Origin: Albugo candida
Taxonomy: Eukaryota > Oomycota > Peronosporomycetes > Albuginales > Albuginaceae
Reading direction: 5' to 3'
NCBI GenBank assembly: GCA_905220665.1
Contig: CAJNAR010000155.1
Span: 496,001 to 560,000 of the forward strand
Length of the DNA: 64,000 bases
Shown here: piece by piece, positions 1-11,324 of the stretch
How the letters are laid out: each line of letters starts with the position of its first letter
Numbering within the stretch: position 1 is the first letter of the stretch
Made by a program: the position numbers and the translations under genes
The notes under the pieces: model-generated
What the model saw: the letters and a program-made list of their open reading frames with translations, nothing else
Databases searched by the model: none
What the model was told of the DNA's origin: nothing

Positions 1-546
1 ACGGCGATCCTTAATAAAGTGAGCGACATTCAGGCATGAATAAAAAAAACGTGCAGTAAGGGCCGAAGATATGGCTCTATGAGAGACCTTATCACTTTTC
101 TGACCAGTAAGTAATACTCCCCGCGTCACAATTTCACTGCTCATTTGCTGTCTCATTTATGATTTTCCGCATGCAATAACCAGTCTCACAACAAAAGAAG
201 ACTCTTTTAGACGTAATCCCGCGTTCAATCTCTGCACTCTCATATAAAGGTATTTAATCGGATTACGTATCATCTTGAAAGGAATATCTAAGTACTGCAT
301 GATGTAAATGCTCGCCCACAGACTAAATGAGCAAAACAAATGTCTTTTTTTCAAAGATCTCTAATTCTCACCATAAAATGTTAACAGCTATTACGTTCCC
401 AGCAGTGGTGCGTACGCCAAGAGCATTGACTATATCAAGCTATCTAGAATGGGTGTCAACCTAGCTTTCGTTGACTCTGGAGTAATCATAGATAAACCAG
501 TTTGCTTGTATTTTGCGATATCTTAAGTTAGATATGCAACAAGAAA
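1..546. other. No supported gene
   Basis: The only sizeable open frame is a 65-codon minus-strand ORF (157-354) that starts with a basic, then hydrophobic stretch. It has no recognisable domain, no paralogue elsewhere in the window and no clear splice partner, so I do not call it a gene. Confidence 0.3.
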
Positions 547-1470
547 ATGTACAGAACCCAGGAAGAAACTTCAACTACCTTCCTTGGTATTGTGACAAAT
601 CGACTGATGAAAGAATTAGGGTTTGACGACCAGGATAGTTCCTTTCAATGCAATCTCACGACTATTTTAACAGACACGAAGCATCATGGCAGTATTGCTC
701 TCCTACTAAGCATCATCGTTTATTTTGAAAATGGCAATCTGGTACAAACAGTTTGATATTATGGTAGATACGAGCCATTTGGGATTTTCTGGATTTACCA
801 CTGTTTCTAGTATCCCAGAAAACTTAGAATCGGCATTTCGAGGCATCCAAAGTCAGAGAAATCATAGGAATGTATTAACAAGTGAACAAGATTTGAAAGC
901 GATTCAAAATGTGAAAATATTTTCCAGAGTCTCGCTAATGATTAGAATAGAGCCTATCAAGAGAGTAGCCACTTCATCTAGCCAAGAACCAACAGCACCA
1001 ACAGTAATGACGAGGAATTCTTCCGTGAAGGATTGGTTTGTTCGCGTTCCTGTGGTCGTTTTGGGCTATGGAAGATTAGATTCTCATGTGATGGATATGG
1101 AGGTTGCTGCTGGTTTAACGGCTGCAGCCTTATGGTTAAATTGGTTCCAAGCGATATTACTTTTGAAGTTGATTGCAAGAACTTGAAGGAATGTGCGAGT
1201 ACATCTACATGCCATCTTGCATCAAGTACGTGGTACAGAGGCAAAAGCTGCAAAATTATGTTTACTCGTTTTTCCTCAAAATAGCGTGTCGGACAAAGTA
1301 AGATACTGAAGCCAGATAAAGCTAATCTCACAGCGATGGTTGTATATACTGTTACTGCTTGTACTAAACATGCGTCTTCAGGAGCATCTGACTATACAAG
1401 TAATCCCGGTTAATATCAAATGTTTTGAAGGCCAACGCTACAGTGCCAGAATTATGGGTGATGGATTGAG
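547..1470 (+). pseudogene. Decayed cysteine-containing ORF remnant
   Basis: Three open pieces on the plus strand run into one another but change frame: 547-756 (frame 1), 725-1186 (frame 2) and 1033-1284 (frame 1), with readable codons continuing past a stop to about 1470. The last piece is rich in cysteine (DCKNLKECASTSTCH near 1174-1218), as expected of a small secreted protein. No single frame spans the locus and splice sites do not join the pieces cleanly, so I read it as a decayed gene. It might instead be two short exons of a gene I cannot model. The family is not recognised. Confidence 0.3.
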
Positions 1471-3257
1471 CTGTCGAGATGCATAACCATTATCCTTCAA
1501 AAAATTGCCTACAAGTGTCAATACTGGATTAACTCATGAAAATCAGGCTCATTTTAACAGCCATTTTGGTCAGAAAGCGCTATGAAATGAAAGGCTTCTT
1601 CAGGAAAAATTTCGGCTGAACAGAAGGTCCAACTCTGAAGCTGGGTCAAGATGAGACTATCGAAATAGGGATGCAGAATATACAAATCTACAAACAGATT
1701 TGGACTACGTGAAGAATGCGAAGGCTCGCTCGGTTCGGCTCACTCTGAAGCACCGCTGCATAGATGGTAAAATCACAGATGTGCTCACGCAATTGTGAAT
1801 CGCGTGAATCGTTCGTCGAACGTGGGCGTACACTTTCTACAATATCAGTATCCTCGATTGAGTTCAACTGAATGTAAATCAGTATATTGACATCAAGGCG
1901 CGGGTGGGTGACGACAATACTGGATGATATCGGTGGCAATTTGAAATAATAAAAAGCGACACACAAAAGTCGAGTGATTCTACAAGACAAAGAGTTTGCA
2001 GACGAAATGAAACAGAAAGCGAATGATTTGAGTCTTGCTCGAATTATATTCAGTAAGTGCACACGGAAGGATACTCAAGCAAGACAACATATATGGAGGT
2101 GGAGACAACCAAATAGTAACCTCATTTTGCTCTAAAGTATGTTAGAAAGGTTTCTATCAACTCATCTCATACAAAAAAACCTCCGCATCACACACCATCA
2201 TCTAGCGCGCTTAGGACCGTACATGGTGCCAAAAGACGCTGGTGTCATTTCGATGCACAATTGAACGCAAGAGTTGGCTTGCAGGGATAGTCAGCGAGCG
2301 ATTTCACGATAGCTAACATGAGCAGAAGCGGATCAAAATTCAAACCTAGCACGAACGTTTAAGAGATTTACTACCCAATAGCTATCTTCAAGCTCCGGCG
2401 ATCCGACTAGCTTCAAAACGCATCCAGATAGCCCTATCAGCTGCGTTACTATTCGTGTACCGACGAGTTGAGCAGCACTGGTATGATCGAAATTCTGCAA
2501 GTTCCAGGATCATAATCGGATCTTCTCAAATTCAAAGAGCTCTTTACAGGCTTCCCTACTATTTTTAAGTGTATCCGGTGGAAGCTGTTTTCCGCTGGTA
2601 GTCGAACCGGTCACAGGCACACTTACCATCGCAATAAGAAGCAATGCAGCTAAATCAACTAGCGTTATATCAGTCTCATTTCCTATTCGCTCGACGACGA
2701 GCGCGTGATTTAAGGCATTTGAAACCCGGGAATACGAGTTCTACAAGCTAGCGTGCATACGCATTTTGATCAGAAAGCGATGACTGGCTGCAGCTCCCAT
2801 CATCAATTTGCACCAGAAGATCGTTTGAGGTGACCATTGAATCATAATATTCAGATTTTTTAGCTTGGAAACTGATTGCGACTGCTTCTCTAAGTCAGAA
2901 AAATGCTTTTCAATAGTTTAAATGTGATTGTGATTTTGTCAAATTGCGGCTTCCCAGCAGTTTTTGAGGTTTCCATTGTATTATCGTTCGGTGCGTGAGA
3001 CGTGAGAGGAGTTCTTTTGGAGCGTTGCGGAGGATTCCAAGAGGGGCGTGGATGCATTGTCTGGTATTTGATCGGTTTTCTTCCTCTTCGCCGCTACTAC
3101 CGCTGTCCAGCTCATCGAGATCTTCTCAGAAAGAATCTGCCATCGAATGTATGAGAGATTCTGGCATAAATGACGCTAATATTGTAGAAATGGCATCGAC
3201 TGAGCATTGCTGTCGATGCAACAAGATTGGATGCTGATTGAGTAAAAGTATAAAATG
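1471..3257. other. No supported gene
   Basis: A minus-strand ORF at 1688-2062 and a plus-strand ORF at 2995-3237 are open, but both have low-complexity composition, no domain and no paralogue here. I see no repeats, tRNA or transposon ends. Confidence 0.3.
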
Positions 3258-4245
3258 TCAGCTTGGACGGAGGCCAAGAGTTCTGTCGAGCTCTTTGCTG
3301 TGATCCTGCCCTGCTCTTCCCAAATGTACTCTTACATATACTTCTATCATATCTCCGCCTTCAACGCTCAGTGAGCATTCCCTTTCAAACGCTAGTAGCT
3401 TAGATTCTGCGGCCTCATCATTGTCAGGACACAGGGCTCCCCCTTCCGTGTGAGCGCACATTACGACCCAATTATCAAGTCAACACAATCTTTCCCCCCT
3501 CTCCTCGTCCCCTCCAATCTTCAATGTAGGAGGAATGCAAAGACGAATTCCGCTACCACATTGTCATCTTCTTTAATTCCGCTGGCTCCAGCGTGAAGGC
3601 CAATTTTTGACGAAACCAATCGCATCAAACCCGAGCTGCACATTCCCATTCTCCACCATCACACAGAATTTCGCATTCCCTCCTGTCACTCCAATTTCTC
3701 TGCTCATCAAAAAAAGATCCCCTCCGTGCGTATTTTCATCCAATCCCGTCACACCAGCTCGTTTGGCGACGCCATTCCACCGACATTTATGCGGCAATTG
3801 ATCGGTACACAGCGCAAACTTCCTCCTGACAATCACTGACTCACGCAAAGGAATGCTAACAATCTGAACGGATCCATTCACACGCAAAACGGAGTCACTC
3901 GAAAACCTCTTTCGGCAAAAATATGCGTATTCAAAGTCTAGGCCTTTGCCGTCCACATCCCGCATTGAAACAAGATGCAAAAACTGAAAAGAACAATGGT
4001 TTTTGAGATTACAAGGTATACTTCGTATGACATCCAAAGAAGCGATTCCGTCTTTAATTCCACGCGTACTGGTGACATCTTTCATTGAATATGCGCTTCA
4101 AGCTCTCGCGTACACGGTAGAAGCAAATGAAACTGTAGTTCATTCTTAGCTCATACGTACGTTTGCAATCCTTTTCGATCGATTCGATTTGGAACGTAAT
4201 GGAAGCTTGCAGCTCGTCGGAGCACAAAGTAAACGAAGCAAACGC
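3258..4245 (-). pseudogene. Frameshifted secreted-protein-like gene, minus strand
   Basis: Coding-like sequence runs on the minus strand from about 4245 to 3258 but changes frame at least three times. Piece 1 (about 4245-4053) contains CSDELQ and ICFYRVRESL. Piece 2 (4085-3573) contains FCRKRF, LCTDQLPHKC and FCVMVENG. A short third piece near 3600-3520 reads GIKEDDNVVAEFVF. Piece 4 (3461-3258) contains MCAHTEGGALCPDN. The alternation of cysteine with short beta-like strings suggests a secreted protein with repeated modules. Pieces 1 and 2 even look alike around their 'F-x-C' strings. No intron model repairs all breaks, so I call it a pseudogene. The opposite strand has ORFs at 4251-4526 and 4639-4848 that I could not connect to anything. 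Confidence 0.4.
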
Positions 4246-5286
4246 TTTTTGTGATAGTTTTTAGCGTTGATGCACGCATATGGAGTACTCTGACTTATCG
4301 TGAGATTGTGCAAGCACTGTCATTCGACCTCATCCGAGAGGATTGCACCACAACACAATCAATTACGAATACCAAGTCGCTACTGCAGAAACAATTCACA
4401 CAGTTCAACTCAGATACGCGATTTTTCTGTGGCGTCACCAGGTGCTTTAATGGGTTTCAATCAAATGTGCGTCCGAACGTGCTTCCGATCGATGGGCCCC
4501 TTCGTATTGAAGTAGTTGTTTCTTGATGTGTATTGAAACGACAGCGAACGTATTGCACGGTTTGCTAAGAGTTTGCGAATCCAATGACGACGAGCGCCAC
4601 ATTTTCGCTATATTAGACCAGATCTTGATGCCTTCTAATTGGTAAAATTGACGGCAAGATGCTTCATTGCAGCAGGCTCCACAAGAAGAGGAGCAATGCT
4701 ATTTTCTCGAAACGGTACGTCCATATTCGGATATGTAAAGAAGGGTTTCTGTTGCACTAAGGCTTACAATGGAGCTTTCATTCAAATGCCGCACTGGAAC
4801 CGTCAAAGGACAGGAACATTCTCGCTACGATCCCGCTTTTGGTTGTAACGAGTGTTCTGGCAGTCACATATCATAATAAGTCAAGATAGGCCATTACGAA
4901 TTACAGGAAGAGACTCTACCTTCATATAGTATGATGTCGGTTGACTTTACGTCAGCAGTGACACACTCAAGATGAAACTTAACGTCAACACCCGAAGCAG
5001 CGCTCTCGGTCTTTTACCGCTAGGATAGTTTGTCAATACTAATATACCTCATAAAATGATGAATTCAATGTCACGCATGGATTGACCGTAATCTTTTCGA
5101 TTTAAAATTTTGTTCTGTCGATAGGTCGTCAAGGTTGTATGCGTGATGGACAAAATGCACGGCCCATCTCGCCGGTTTGTGTTCCGTGCGCTCATAGCCA
5201 TCCTTTTGGGAAATTTAAGAGTCTTGTATTCAAGTCGATCTCTCTCATTTGTCAATCTTCTCGGTCCTAGTCAACTTTTCCCTACA

Positions 5287-6021
5287 ATGTATATTTCCCG
5301 GACGCAATTCTACCTGGTTTTACAAGCTATACGCTACATTGTACAATCATCAACGAATGAATGCGGAATTCCTCAGCATGGCTACATATGTATTATGTCT
5401 AACCCTTTGAACTCTGCAGTTATATTGGGGTACGATACTCAAGAAATGCATTGCATGCAGGAAAGAGATCCCAACGATAAAGACGAAAAAATCCTTACTC
5501 TAGACCCCGTTAGCATCGGCGAGCATTGTGCTAACTATTTCTATGAATACGGAATGGACATCCTCCGCATTTCACCGACGAAAGCGGAAATATCAAAAGA
5601 GCGCGCCTTTGAAGTATATCCCTCAAAAATCAACCAGATGCAATGGAATTTGCAGATTACCAAACTCAGATGGTCGACTTTCCGTAAAAAGTTGGAAGTG
5701 GATTGGAATGTTCTGAGAGGAACTGAGCAAATGGAATTTTCGTCGCAGGATATATTTATGGCACCCAGTGGGTGGAAGATCCATCAAGAAGAAGCTCCCT
5801 ATGCAGTCCTTAGTATTCATGTGAAATCTTCGGAAAATGTGGTATTCAAAGTGAAGCTCTCTGAAATAACACATTACTCTGAAGACAATAAATGGAAATT
5901 AGGCTATAAGCAATTACAACGTCATAAAGTCCAATTTATCAAATCAGGTCAAGAATTTTGGATTGTAGTGAGGGAAGATATGGCTAGTGAAGAGCCTTCA
6001 ACGAGCACAGCCTTTAAATGA
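5287..6021 (+). CDS. Small secreted protein, family A, copy 1
   Basis: An intronless gene of 244 codons. The start at 5287 is chosen because copies 2 and 3 align from this Met. The upstream in-frame extension to 5143 is not preserved in copy 2 and is probably 5'UTR. Residues 1-22 form a signal-peptide-like segment (FYLVLQAIRYIVQ). The mature part has four cysteines (C26, C35, C56, C81) conserved in spacing in all three intact copies: C-x-IP...G[YW]xC, then MxC, then [HWN]C. A conserved C-terminal block holds VVFKVKLSEI, LGYKQLQRH and FIKSG. It is not a family I can name. Two disulfides and secretion to the host interface are inference. The copies diverge mainly in the middle (about residues 95-180). 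It lies in segmental duplication copy 1, with a decayed family B locus just downstream. Confidence 0.75.
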   Translation: MYISRTQFYLVLQAIRYIVQSSTNECGIPQHGYICIMSNPLNSAVILGYDTQEMHCMQERDPNDKDEKILTLDPVSIGEHCANYFYEYGMDILRISPTKAEISKERAFEVYPSKINQMQWNLQITKLRWSTFRKKLEVDWNVLRGTEQMEFSSQDIFMAPSGWKIHQEEAPYAVLSIHVKSSENVVFKVKLSEITHYSEDNKWKLGYKQLQRHKVQFIKSGQEFWIVVREDMASEEPSTSTAFK

Positions 6022-6349
6022 GTCCAACCTTATATGGATGATCGCTAGAATATGCTCATCAAAGTATTTAGACCGACAATTTAAAGAAAAAGTGACCTTT
6101 GCAGTCGGTTCGTTTCTTACTCTTTTTCGAAAGGAACGCTTTTGTGTAAATGTAAAGAGCAGTGCATCCACGTCCTGTACCCTTAGTACCCCGAGTGCCA
6201 GTCTACGTTTCCAATACGCAAGGATAACATGAAGTCAAGAGTGCTCTTCATAGCATTTTGAACCCTACTTTAAGAATGTTATTAACTCTCAGAGGTAAGA
6301 CCGGTCTTAACGACCAGCTAACAACAGAACACAAATTTGATGCAATGGC

Positions 6350-6831
6350 TTGTCTTTGACCTTCACCTGCTCTGCTCTTTCGGCTGTGCACATTCCGTTG
6401 GAACATACAACCTGGTCTATCTACTCAGCAGCAGCTCCTGCAGGTACGATTAGAGACGCGTCAACAAGGATACAAGCATATAATCAAGCACAAAAACAAA
6501 TAAAATGCATAAAGTCCAACACGTCAATGCCATCGTAGTGCACTCGTCCAAAGTAGAAGTCAACGATTGATTCCGGAAGATAATAAATTGGGAAATTTTC
6601 GTCGTACCAAAAGCTCCCAAGATGCATACCCGCTGGAGAAGAACGTCAGCAATGCTATTTGAAATCAATTGCGGGAGAACCAAGTTGTGTCATTGCAGGC
6701 AAACAAGCTCATCTGCTTCTCGTTCCGCCCATCATGATGTAGCACAGCTTCTTAGCACAAAATTCATCGTGCGAAATATCAATGACACGAACGCCACTGC
6801 ATCCGATTACGAGGACAGAACACATCGATAA
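6350..6831 (+). pseudogene. Family B locus, copy 1 (decayed)
   Basis: This sequence follows family A copy 1 and matches positions about 12400-12900 and 48100-48726 in the same order behind copies 2 and 3. The plus strand shows two open pieces, 6350-6538 and 6622-6831, in different frames. The second contains INCGRTKLCHC, which corresponds to ENSCGRTKLNCAC in copy 3 and is the best-conserved string. Breaks between pieces suggest decay, although an unmodelled intron is possible. The minus strand is also open across 6709-7124 and is conserved in copy 2, so the coding strand is not certain. Function unknown. Confidence 0.4.
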
Positions 6832-7124
6832 GGACCGCCGCAGGATTAGAGCCTTTGCCTCTATAAAAAGCATTGAAACCTTGATTAACCACGGTGGGCA
6901 AAGAAGATACGAAATATGACAGATGACCTGACTGCTACTTCCAGTTGACGAATGCTCCACCGAGTACAATAAAAATGTAGCCAAACGCGACCGGCTTCCG
7001 CCATGATGAGAGTGCACATAATCTGATAGCCTGTAATAACGTATGTTACTGCGTAATCTGATTGTCGCATGAACGATGAACTTGTATCATACCTCTGCCA
7101 CTCATTTGTCGTCAGCACGCTCAA
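6709..7124 (-). other. Conserved minus-strand ORF pair, copy 1
   Basis: Two overlapping minus-strand frames (6885-7124 and 6709-7017) match copy 2 (12809-13383) at the protein level. Shared strings include YVITGYQ/DVITGYQ, YSVEHSSTG/YSVKHSSTG and LSMCSVLVIGCSG/LSMCSVVIIGCSG. Amino-acid conservation across a frameshift suggests a former or intron-containing gene on this strand that overlaps the family B plus-strand remnant. One of the two strands must be a shadow and I cannot decide which from sequence alone. Confidence 0.3.
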
Positions 7125-7267
7125 ATAATGATAACGAGACTTCGCACTTGTCTGCTCTCGTGTCTACTTCTTTCTTCTGACCATCTTAATATCGCTGTGA
7201 TCACGCCGAATGACGAATGACTCAAAATAACTCACTATTTCGGTTGAAACCGCGACAAAAAGTTGTC

Positions 7268-8447
7268 TCTAATACGATGAATGTGTGTGCAGTCATTGGA
7301 TCAATCCAAAGACACTCACCTCAACGCTCAACGCTCCTGATTCCCTCGATTATTGAACGATTGCTTTTCGAGTTCTCACGGTACATCCATCCTTGCATTC
7401 CAGGTTTTACGAGCACAGTCAGCATCTCAATTGGGTGATCCACAGGGTGATACGTGTCGGCAGAAGCGCATACGGGGCAGCAGTCGGAGATGCTTCTACC
7501 ATATAGAACCTAGAAACGCTCGTACGATATGAGAAATGGTTCTCGTAAGTGGTCGGCTCATTACGCATGTCAAAGGCGCATCACCTACGAAAGACGGGCG
7601 CAAACCGGAACGTCGGAACGCAATAGGATCCGATCGACCGGTAACAACATATCCGGATGCTTCGATTACTGTGGACTACTTGGTATATGTCTGACCTACA
7701 AAACTCATGGCAGAAACGGATACTACTCCATCATATTTCAAGCACCGCATCAGCACGGGTTTTCTTTTCTATGTGATGTACCGGTGCTTGAGGCTTTCGA
7801 CGTTATATTCCACAACGCAACTATCCTGTATAGAAATCACGAATACGCGCATGTCCTTACGAACAGCCCTTCTCAGTTATGGCAGTTGTCCTAAAGTTCT
7901 GCGTTCATGAAGAGAGAACTATGGTTTCCGAAGACAAAGTATCCCTTGTGTACTATTAGAAAACCTCTTATCATCGCATTGTCATTTGGATTCTCTCATG
8001 GCTATGCGTTTGGCGTGTGCCTCCATTGGTGTATCCGAGCATTGCTCAGTGGATGTCAGCCGCACGACTCTGAACTCTACAGTACTTGTTGATTTGTTTG
8101 GCTGGTCTCACATGAAAGATGAAACAATTCTCAGTCGTATTACTGTCTTTGCATCGCCACTGCACTGAGATGGGAGATTGGGAATCATAGGCACTATCAA
8201 AAAGAGGACGGAATGAACGCAAGGACAAAACATCCTCAAGAGCGATTGATACCGAAAGTGACATTGTGCGGTCTGATAGAAGTCAACTAGTCATACACAT
8301 TGGTACGGATGCCTCGTTGTTGATGAACTTTACGAATTTACGTGGTGAGAGTTGCTAGGTTTATGCATCGAATCAAGTGCAAGTATCAATGTGTCGAAAG
8401 GAATAAATTGATTGATGAAACAAAGTCGGCAGATGGTGCCATTCACA
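7268..8447 (+). pseudogene. Insert with family D ORF remnants
   Basis: This block is missing from segmental copy 2, where gttgtc is followed directly by acagaaaac. It holds plus-strand open pieces in several frames: 7217-7438, 7529-7894 and 7986-8168, the last with ACASIGVSEHCSVDVSRTTL. The part around 7540-7700 matches 49310-49510 (shared cggtaacaac and catgtcaaa strings), defining a decayed family I call D. No transposase, LTR or clear terminal inverted repeats are visible at the edges. It may be an insertion in copy 1 or a deletion in copy 2. Function unknown. Confidence 0.35.
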
Positions 8448-8514
8448 CAGAAAACAACCTCTGACCAATTGATCTGTCTTTATACATTATGAGACCGGTC
8501 ATCGGAGGCATATC

Positions 8515-8965
8515 TCACGCTTCGACTGGAGGCTCGAACACAATCAAGGCAGCCTTATTTATTGGTTTCGATTCTGCGTGACGTAGCGCAATAGAAAAAG
8601 ACTGACTTCCCTTCGACTTTGGATTTTTGGCACTCAATTGGAACCTCTTGCACGAGCAGTGGTCTATATCGTTCCTTACAAGCCGTACTTGATCTATCCT
8701 AAGCGCCGTTCCATCTCTACATACTGAGTATTGGCTCCTCTTACGCACTCCAGTTGATCCCGAGATCCAAGGCCACCAATGCGAATGGATTGTAGGCAGC
8801 ATGAGCCACAATTCCAGTGAAGGCTCGATCTAATACACCAACATGCATACCACATTTCACACCATAGCAGGAGGGTCGCTATGTTCCGATCCAAGAAATC
8901 ACTGGGCAACGATGCAACGACGTCGGATTTTGATGCGAATTAGAGAGCAAAATATCGCCAAATAT
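8515..8965 (-). other. Conserved minus-strand ORF, copy 1 (family F)
   Basis: A minus-strand ORF of 98 codons (8515-8811) matches copy 2 at 13412-13702. Its C-terminal half is conserved as protein despite nucleotide change: CSCKRFQ and KAALIVFEP are kept in both, with an indel of about 14 codons between them. Immediately upstream on the same strand (about 8753-8960) lies a stretch almost identical between copies. It is open in more than one frame, and the alternative frame reads GVKCGMHVGVLDRAFTG. I do not recognise the product. It could be a short secreted or intracellular protein, or the 3' part of a spliced gene reaching up to 9363. Confidence 0.35.
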
Positions 8966-9120
8966 GATTTTTGGCCACGTATGGTTGCAAATTCTTCCCT
9001 CTGCTTTCTAATTGGCTCCAAAAAGTATTTGTGAATGAGCGTGCTGTTCTCTGAGGTGAGAAGGAGAGTGTTTTGATTTAATCGAACATCAGGAACGTCC
9101 GCAAGTATTTCAACAGACTC

Positions 9121-9363
9121 TCAATTTATTCCGTTAGAGCCTTTTCCGTCGATAAGCATTCGTACTGCATGGTCCAAGAATTCAATTAAGTAGCCTTCTA
9201 TGTCCTCCTCACTATCTAGATCACACCGACTGTAATTTGCACGATACTGCGCGCTTTTAGAGTGATCGAGACCAGCTGAGAACTTGGAATCCATCTGTAA
9301 GGGTATAACTGCACCGTTGTAGACGTCCCCAGATCTGACTTTCATCGAGAAATGGAAGCCCAA
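9121..9363 (-). other. Minus-strand 80-codon ORF, possible upstream exon of family F
   Basis: The ORF ends in an acidic, regular-looking segment (DLDSEEDIEGYLIEFLDH). Copy 2 keeps the surrounding nucleotides (near 14080-14175) but its frame there differs. It sits just upstream, on the minus strand, of the family F ORF and could be an exon of it. No splice pair was convincing. No domain recognised. Confidence 0.25.
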
Positions 9364-10189
9364 GCTGCTTCGATCTGATGCCGACGGTCATATTGTCTGC
9401 GATCGGTTTACTTCATGTTAGGAGCGCCACACTAAAAATGCTTGGCATTTATGTGCAATTACAATACTACTTGCTGAGTCAGTATGATACCGGTGTAGGC
9501 AGGTACAAGATTACCACCAGTTAGAGGACAAGCATAGCGAGCAATAATGAAAAATAGCTTTCTCTGTGGAGGATCCGATTGCCCAATGTATTATAAAGTC
9601 TTGTTTGGTGGAATATTCTACTAGGACAGAATGCATCTCCAGCGTCCGCGATTCTCAATGTATCGTTTCGGACCCTTGCATGAAAGCAAAAATTTAGTGT
9701 CAAGATCGAGAATATCGTGCTTGGGAAAAGAGAAGTTCAGATTAATAGACGTTATTGGCTCGAGCGTGTTCATGCTACGTTCGATCGCTGTAACCATTTC
9801 AAACAGCTTTTTATTAAGGTGTCAGAAGTACACACTGACTATTTTTCTACGGCGAACTCAGAGCGGAGTGACTCTTCTCCAACAAGCATGCGAGATTGAG
9901 ATCGTAAGCGTTATCGGAACCCTTTTGACAGAGCGAGGAAGTGAACAGAGCCGACGGGATGACTTTATAGTAAGCGCATTGGTGGAAAAACTGTGATTAC
10001 TTATAGAAACCGGTATAGCCTACCACGGGTTAGGCCTTGAAGGTTCATGGAAAGTTAAGTCGAAATCCTGTTGGATTACAAAATTTAGACGGCATTCTTG
10101 TACATAAATAAAAAACGGTCCGAAGTATCGTAGTAATGACGCTAGATAAAGTTCGCTACTCGCTTCCACCTCTGCAACGACAACCGTCA
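9364..10189. other. No supported gene
   Basis: A plus-strand ORF at 9631-9996 (121 codons) is the longest open frame. It has no domain, no signal peptide and no paralogue in the window. Nothing else stands out. Confidence 0.25.
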
Positions 10190-10990
10190 TGATGTAACTG
10201 ATGTAAACCGGGTATGCTTTTATCCAATCATTACAATTACACACAGCAACCAATCTTTCGGATTGGTTGATATCATATCACATGGACCTGACGTGATACT
10301 GATAATGGTGAGTCACTGAACACGTCATTTAGACCCGAGAAGGACGAGAGACTGGTCCACCACGTCATACTATCCTATCCGAGTGCGCGTTGGTATGCGC
10401 ACATGTCCCTTCGATGAGGTGGACCCAACGAGGCACATTTACTCATTCAGCTGGATCGTCTGTTCAACGGATGAAAAGCGACTCAACTTGGATTTCGCGC
10501 TTCGTCACTTTACGTCAGGAATGAATCATACTCGACGTGACATGCTCGAAGAACTGTTATGGATGCACACTCCATCTCCTATGCGCCCGATCACAGGAAT
10601 GCAGAGTTATTGCCTGCTTTAATACAACAAAATTGTGTTATGGAAATATGGCCCTTTAACTGCCCATTATGAAACCTTCAAAGGTGTGGAAATCGTTTGA
10701 CTCGACCATATCGTTGGTGTGGACGTCAGGCTAGATTACCTTTCGTATCCATTGCGATGTCGTACCAAGAAACTATCAAGGTGGCAAACGAAATGATGCC
10801 CACGGTAGTATCGTCATGCGCTATGATTAGTCTTTATCTAAAGCAAACGGTGTGAAGAGGCCGTGAGGCAGTTTTAGTTAGACTTTCGTTCAAGGCCAAA
10901 CCAGCTCAAACTCCAACGAACCTGGTAACCGGATGGTTCCGTGTTAGTATCAACTCAAGTAGCACAGCTATTACCTGTTTATCAAAGACT
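10190..10990 (+). pseudogene. Decayed family C repeat, copy 1
   Basis: The stretch matches about 44030-44790 beginning at the shared string ccaatcattacaattacaca, and its distal part also matches about 49620-49900. Readable plus-strand peptides recur in all copies although frames are broken: an LDHIVGVDV-type string, then a Gly-x-Lys...Ile-Val/Ile-Ile string. One open piece is 10383-10622. The pattern of conserved peptide strings across frameshifts argues for a dispersed, decayed protein-coding family, not a non-coding repeat. Identity unknown. Confidence 0.45.
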
Positions 10991-11324
10991 AGGCAACCTT
11001 TACTGTCTCGTGTCTATCAACATAACTCTTAAGCGTCAGCAGCCGAAATAAGACTCTTTGTCGCTACCACTAAATTAGTGTGTTTATATTAATATATCTC
11101 ATAAAATGATAAATTGAATGTCACGCATGTATTGAACGTACTCTTTTCGATTTAAAATTTTGTTCTGTCGATAGGTCGTCAATGTTGTATGCGTGATGGA
11201 CAGAATGTACGACCCATCTCGCCCGTTGTGTTCTCGGCCCTCATAGCCTTTTTTGGGAACTCCAAGAGTCTTGTACTTAGCTCATTTGTCAGTTTTCACA
11301 GCTTTCGACAAGTTTCTCCCTGCA

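Larger units (their letters stand above)
5041..9240. repeat. Segmental duplication, copy 1
   Basis: The stretch aligns by eye with about 11094-14175. The match begins at the shared string cataaaatgat before family A gene 1 and runs through that gene, the family B remnant, conserved minus-strand ORFs and a very similar block near 8.75-8.96 kb. It fades after about 9240. Copy 1 holds about 1.18 kb (7268-8447) absent from copy 2. The promoter-proximal 240 bp upstream of the family A gene are included, so the two genes probably share regulation. The unit is in direct orientation with its partner about 6 kb away. Confidence 0.85.

Noticed and set aside
5143..5286. In-frame 48-codon N-terminal extension of family A copy 1
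   Set aside because: The homologous DNA upstream of copy 2 is shifted out of frame and copy 3 has unrelated sequence, so the shared Met is the better start.
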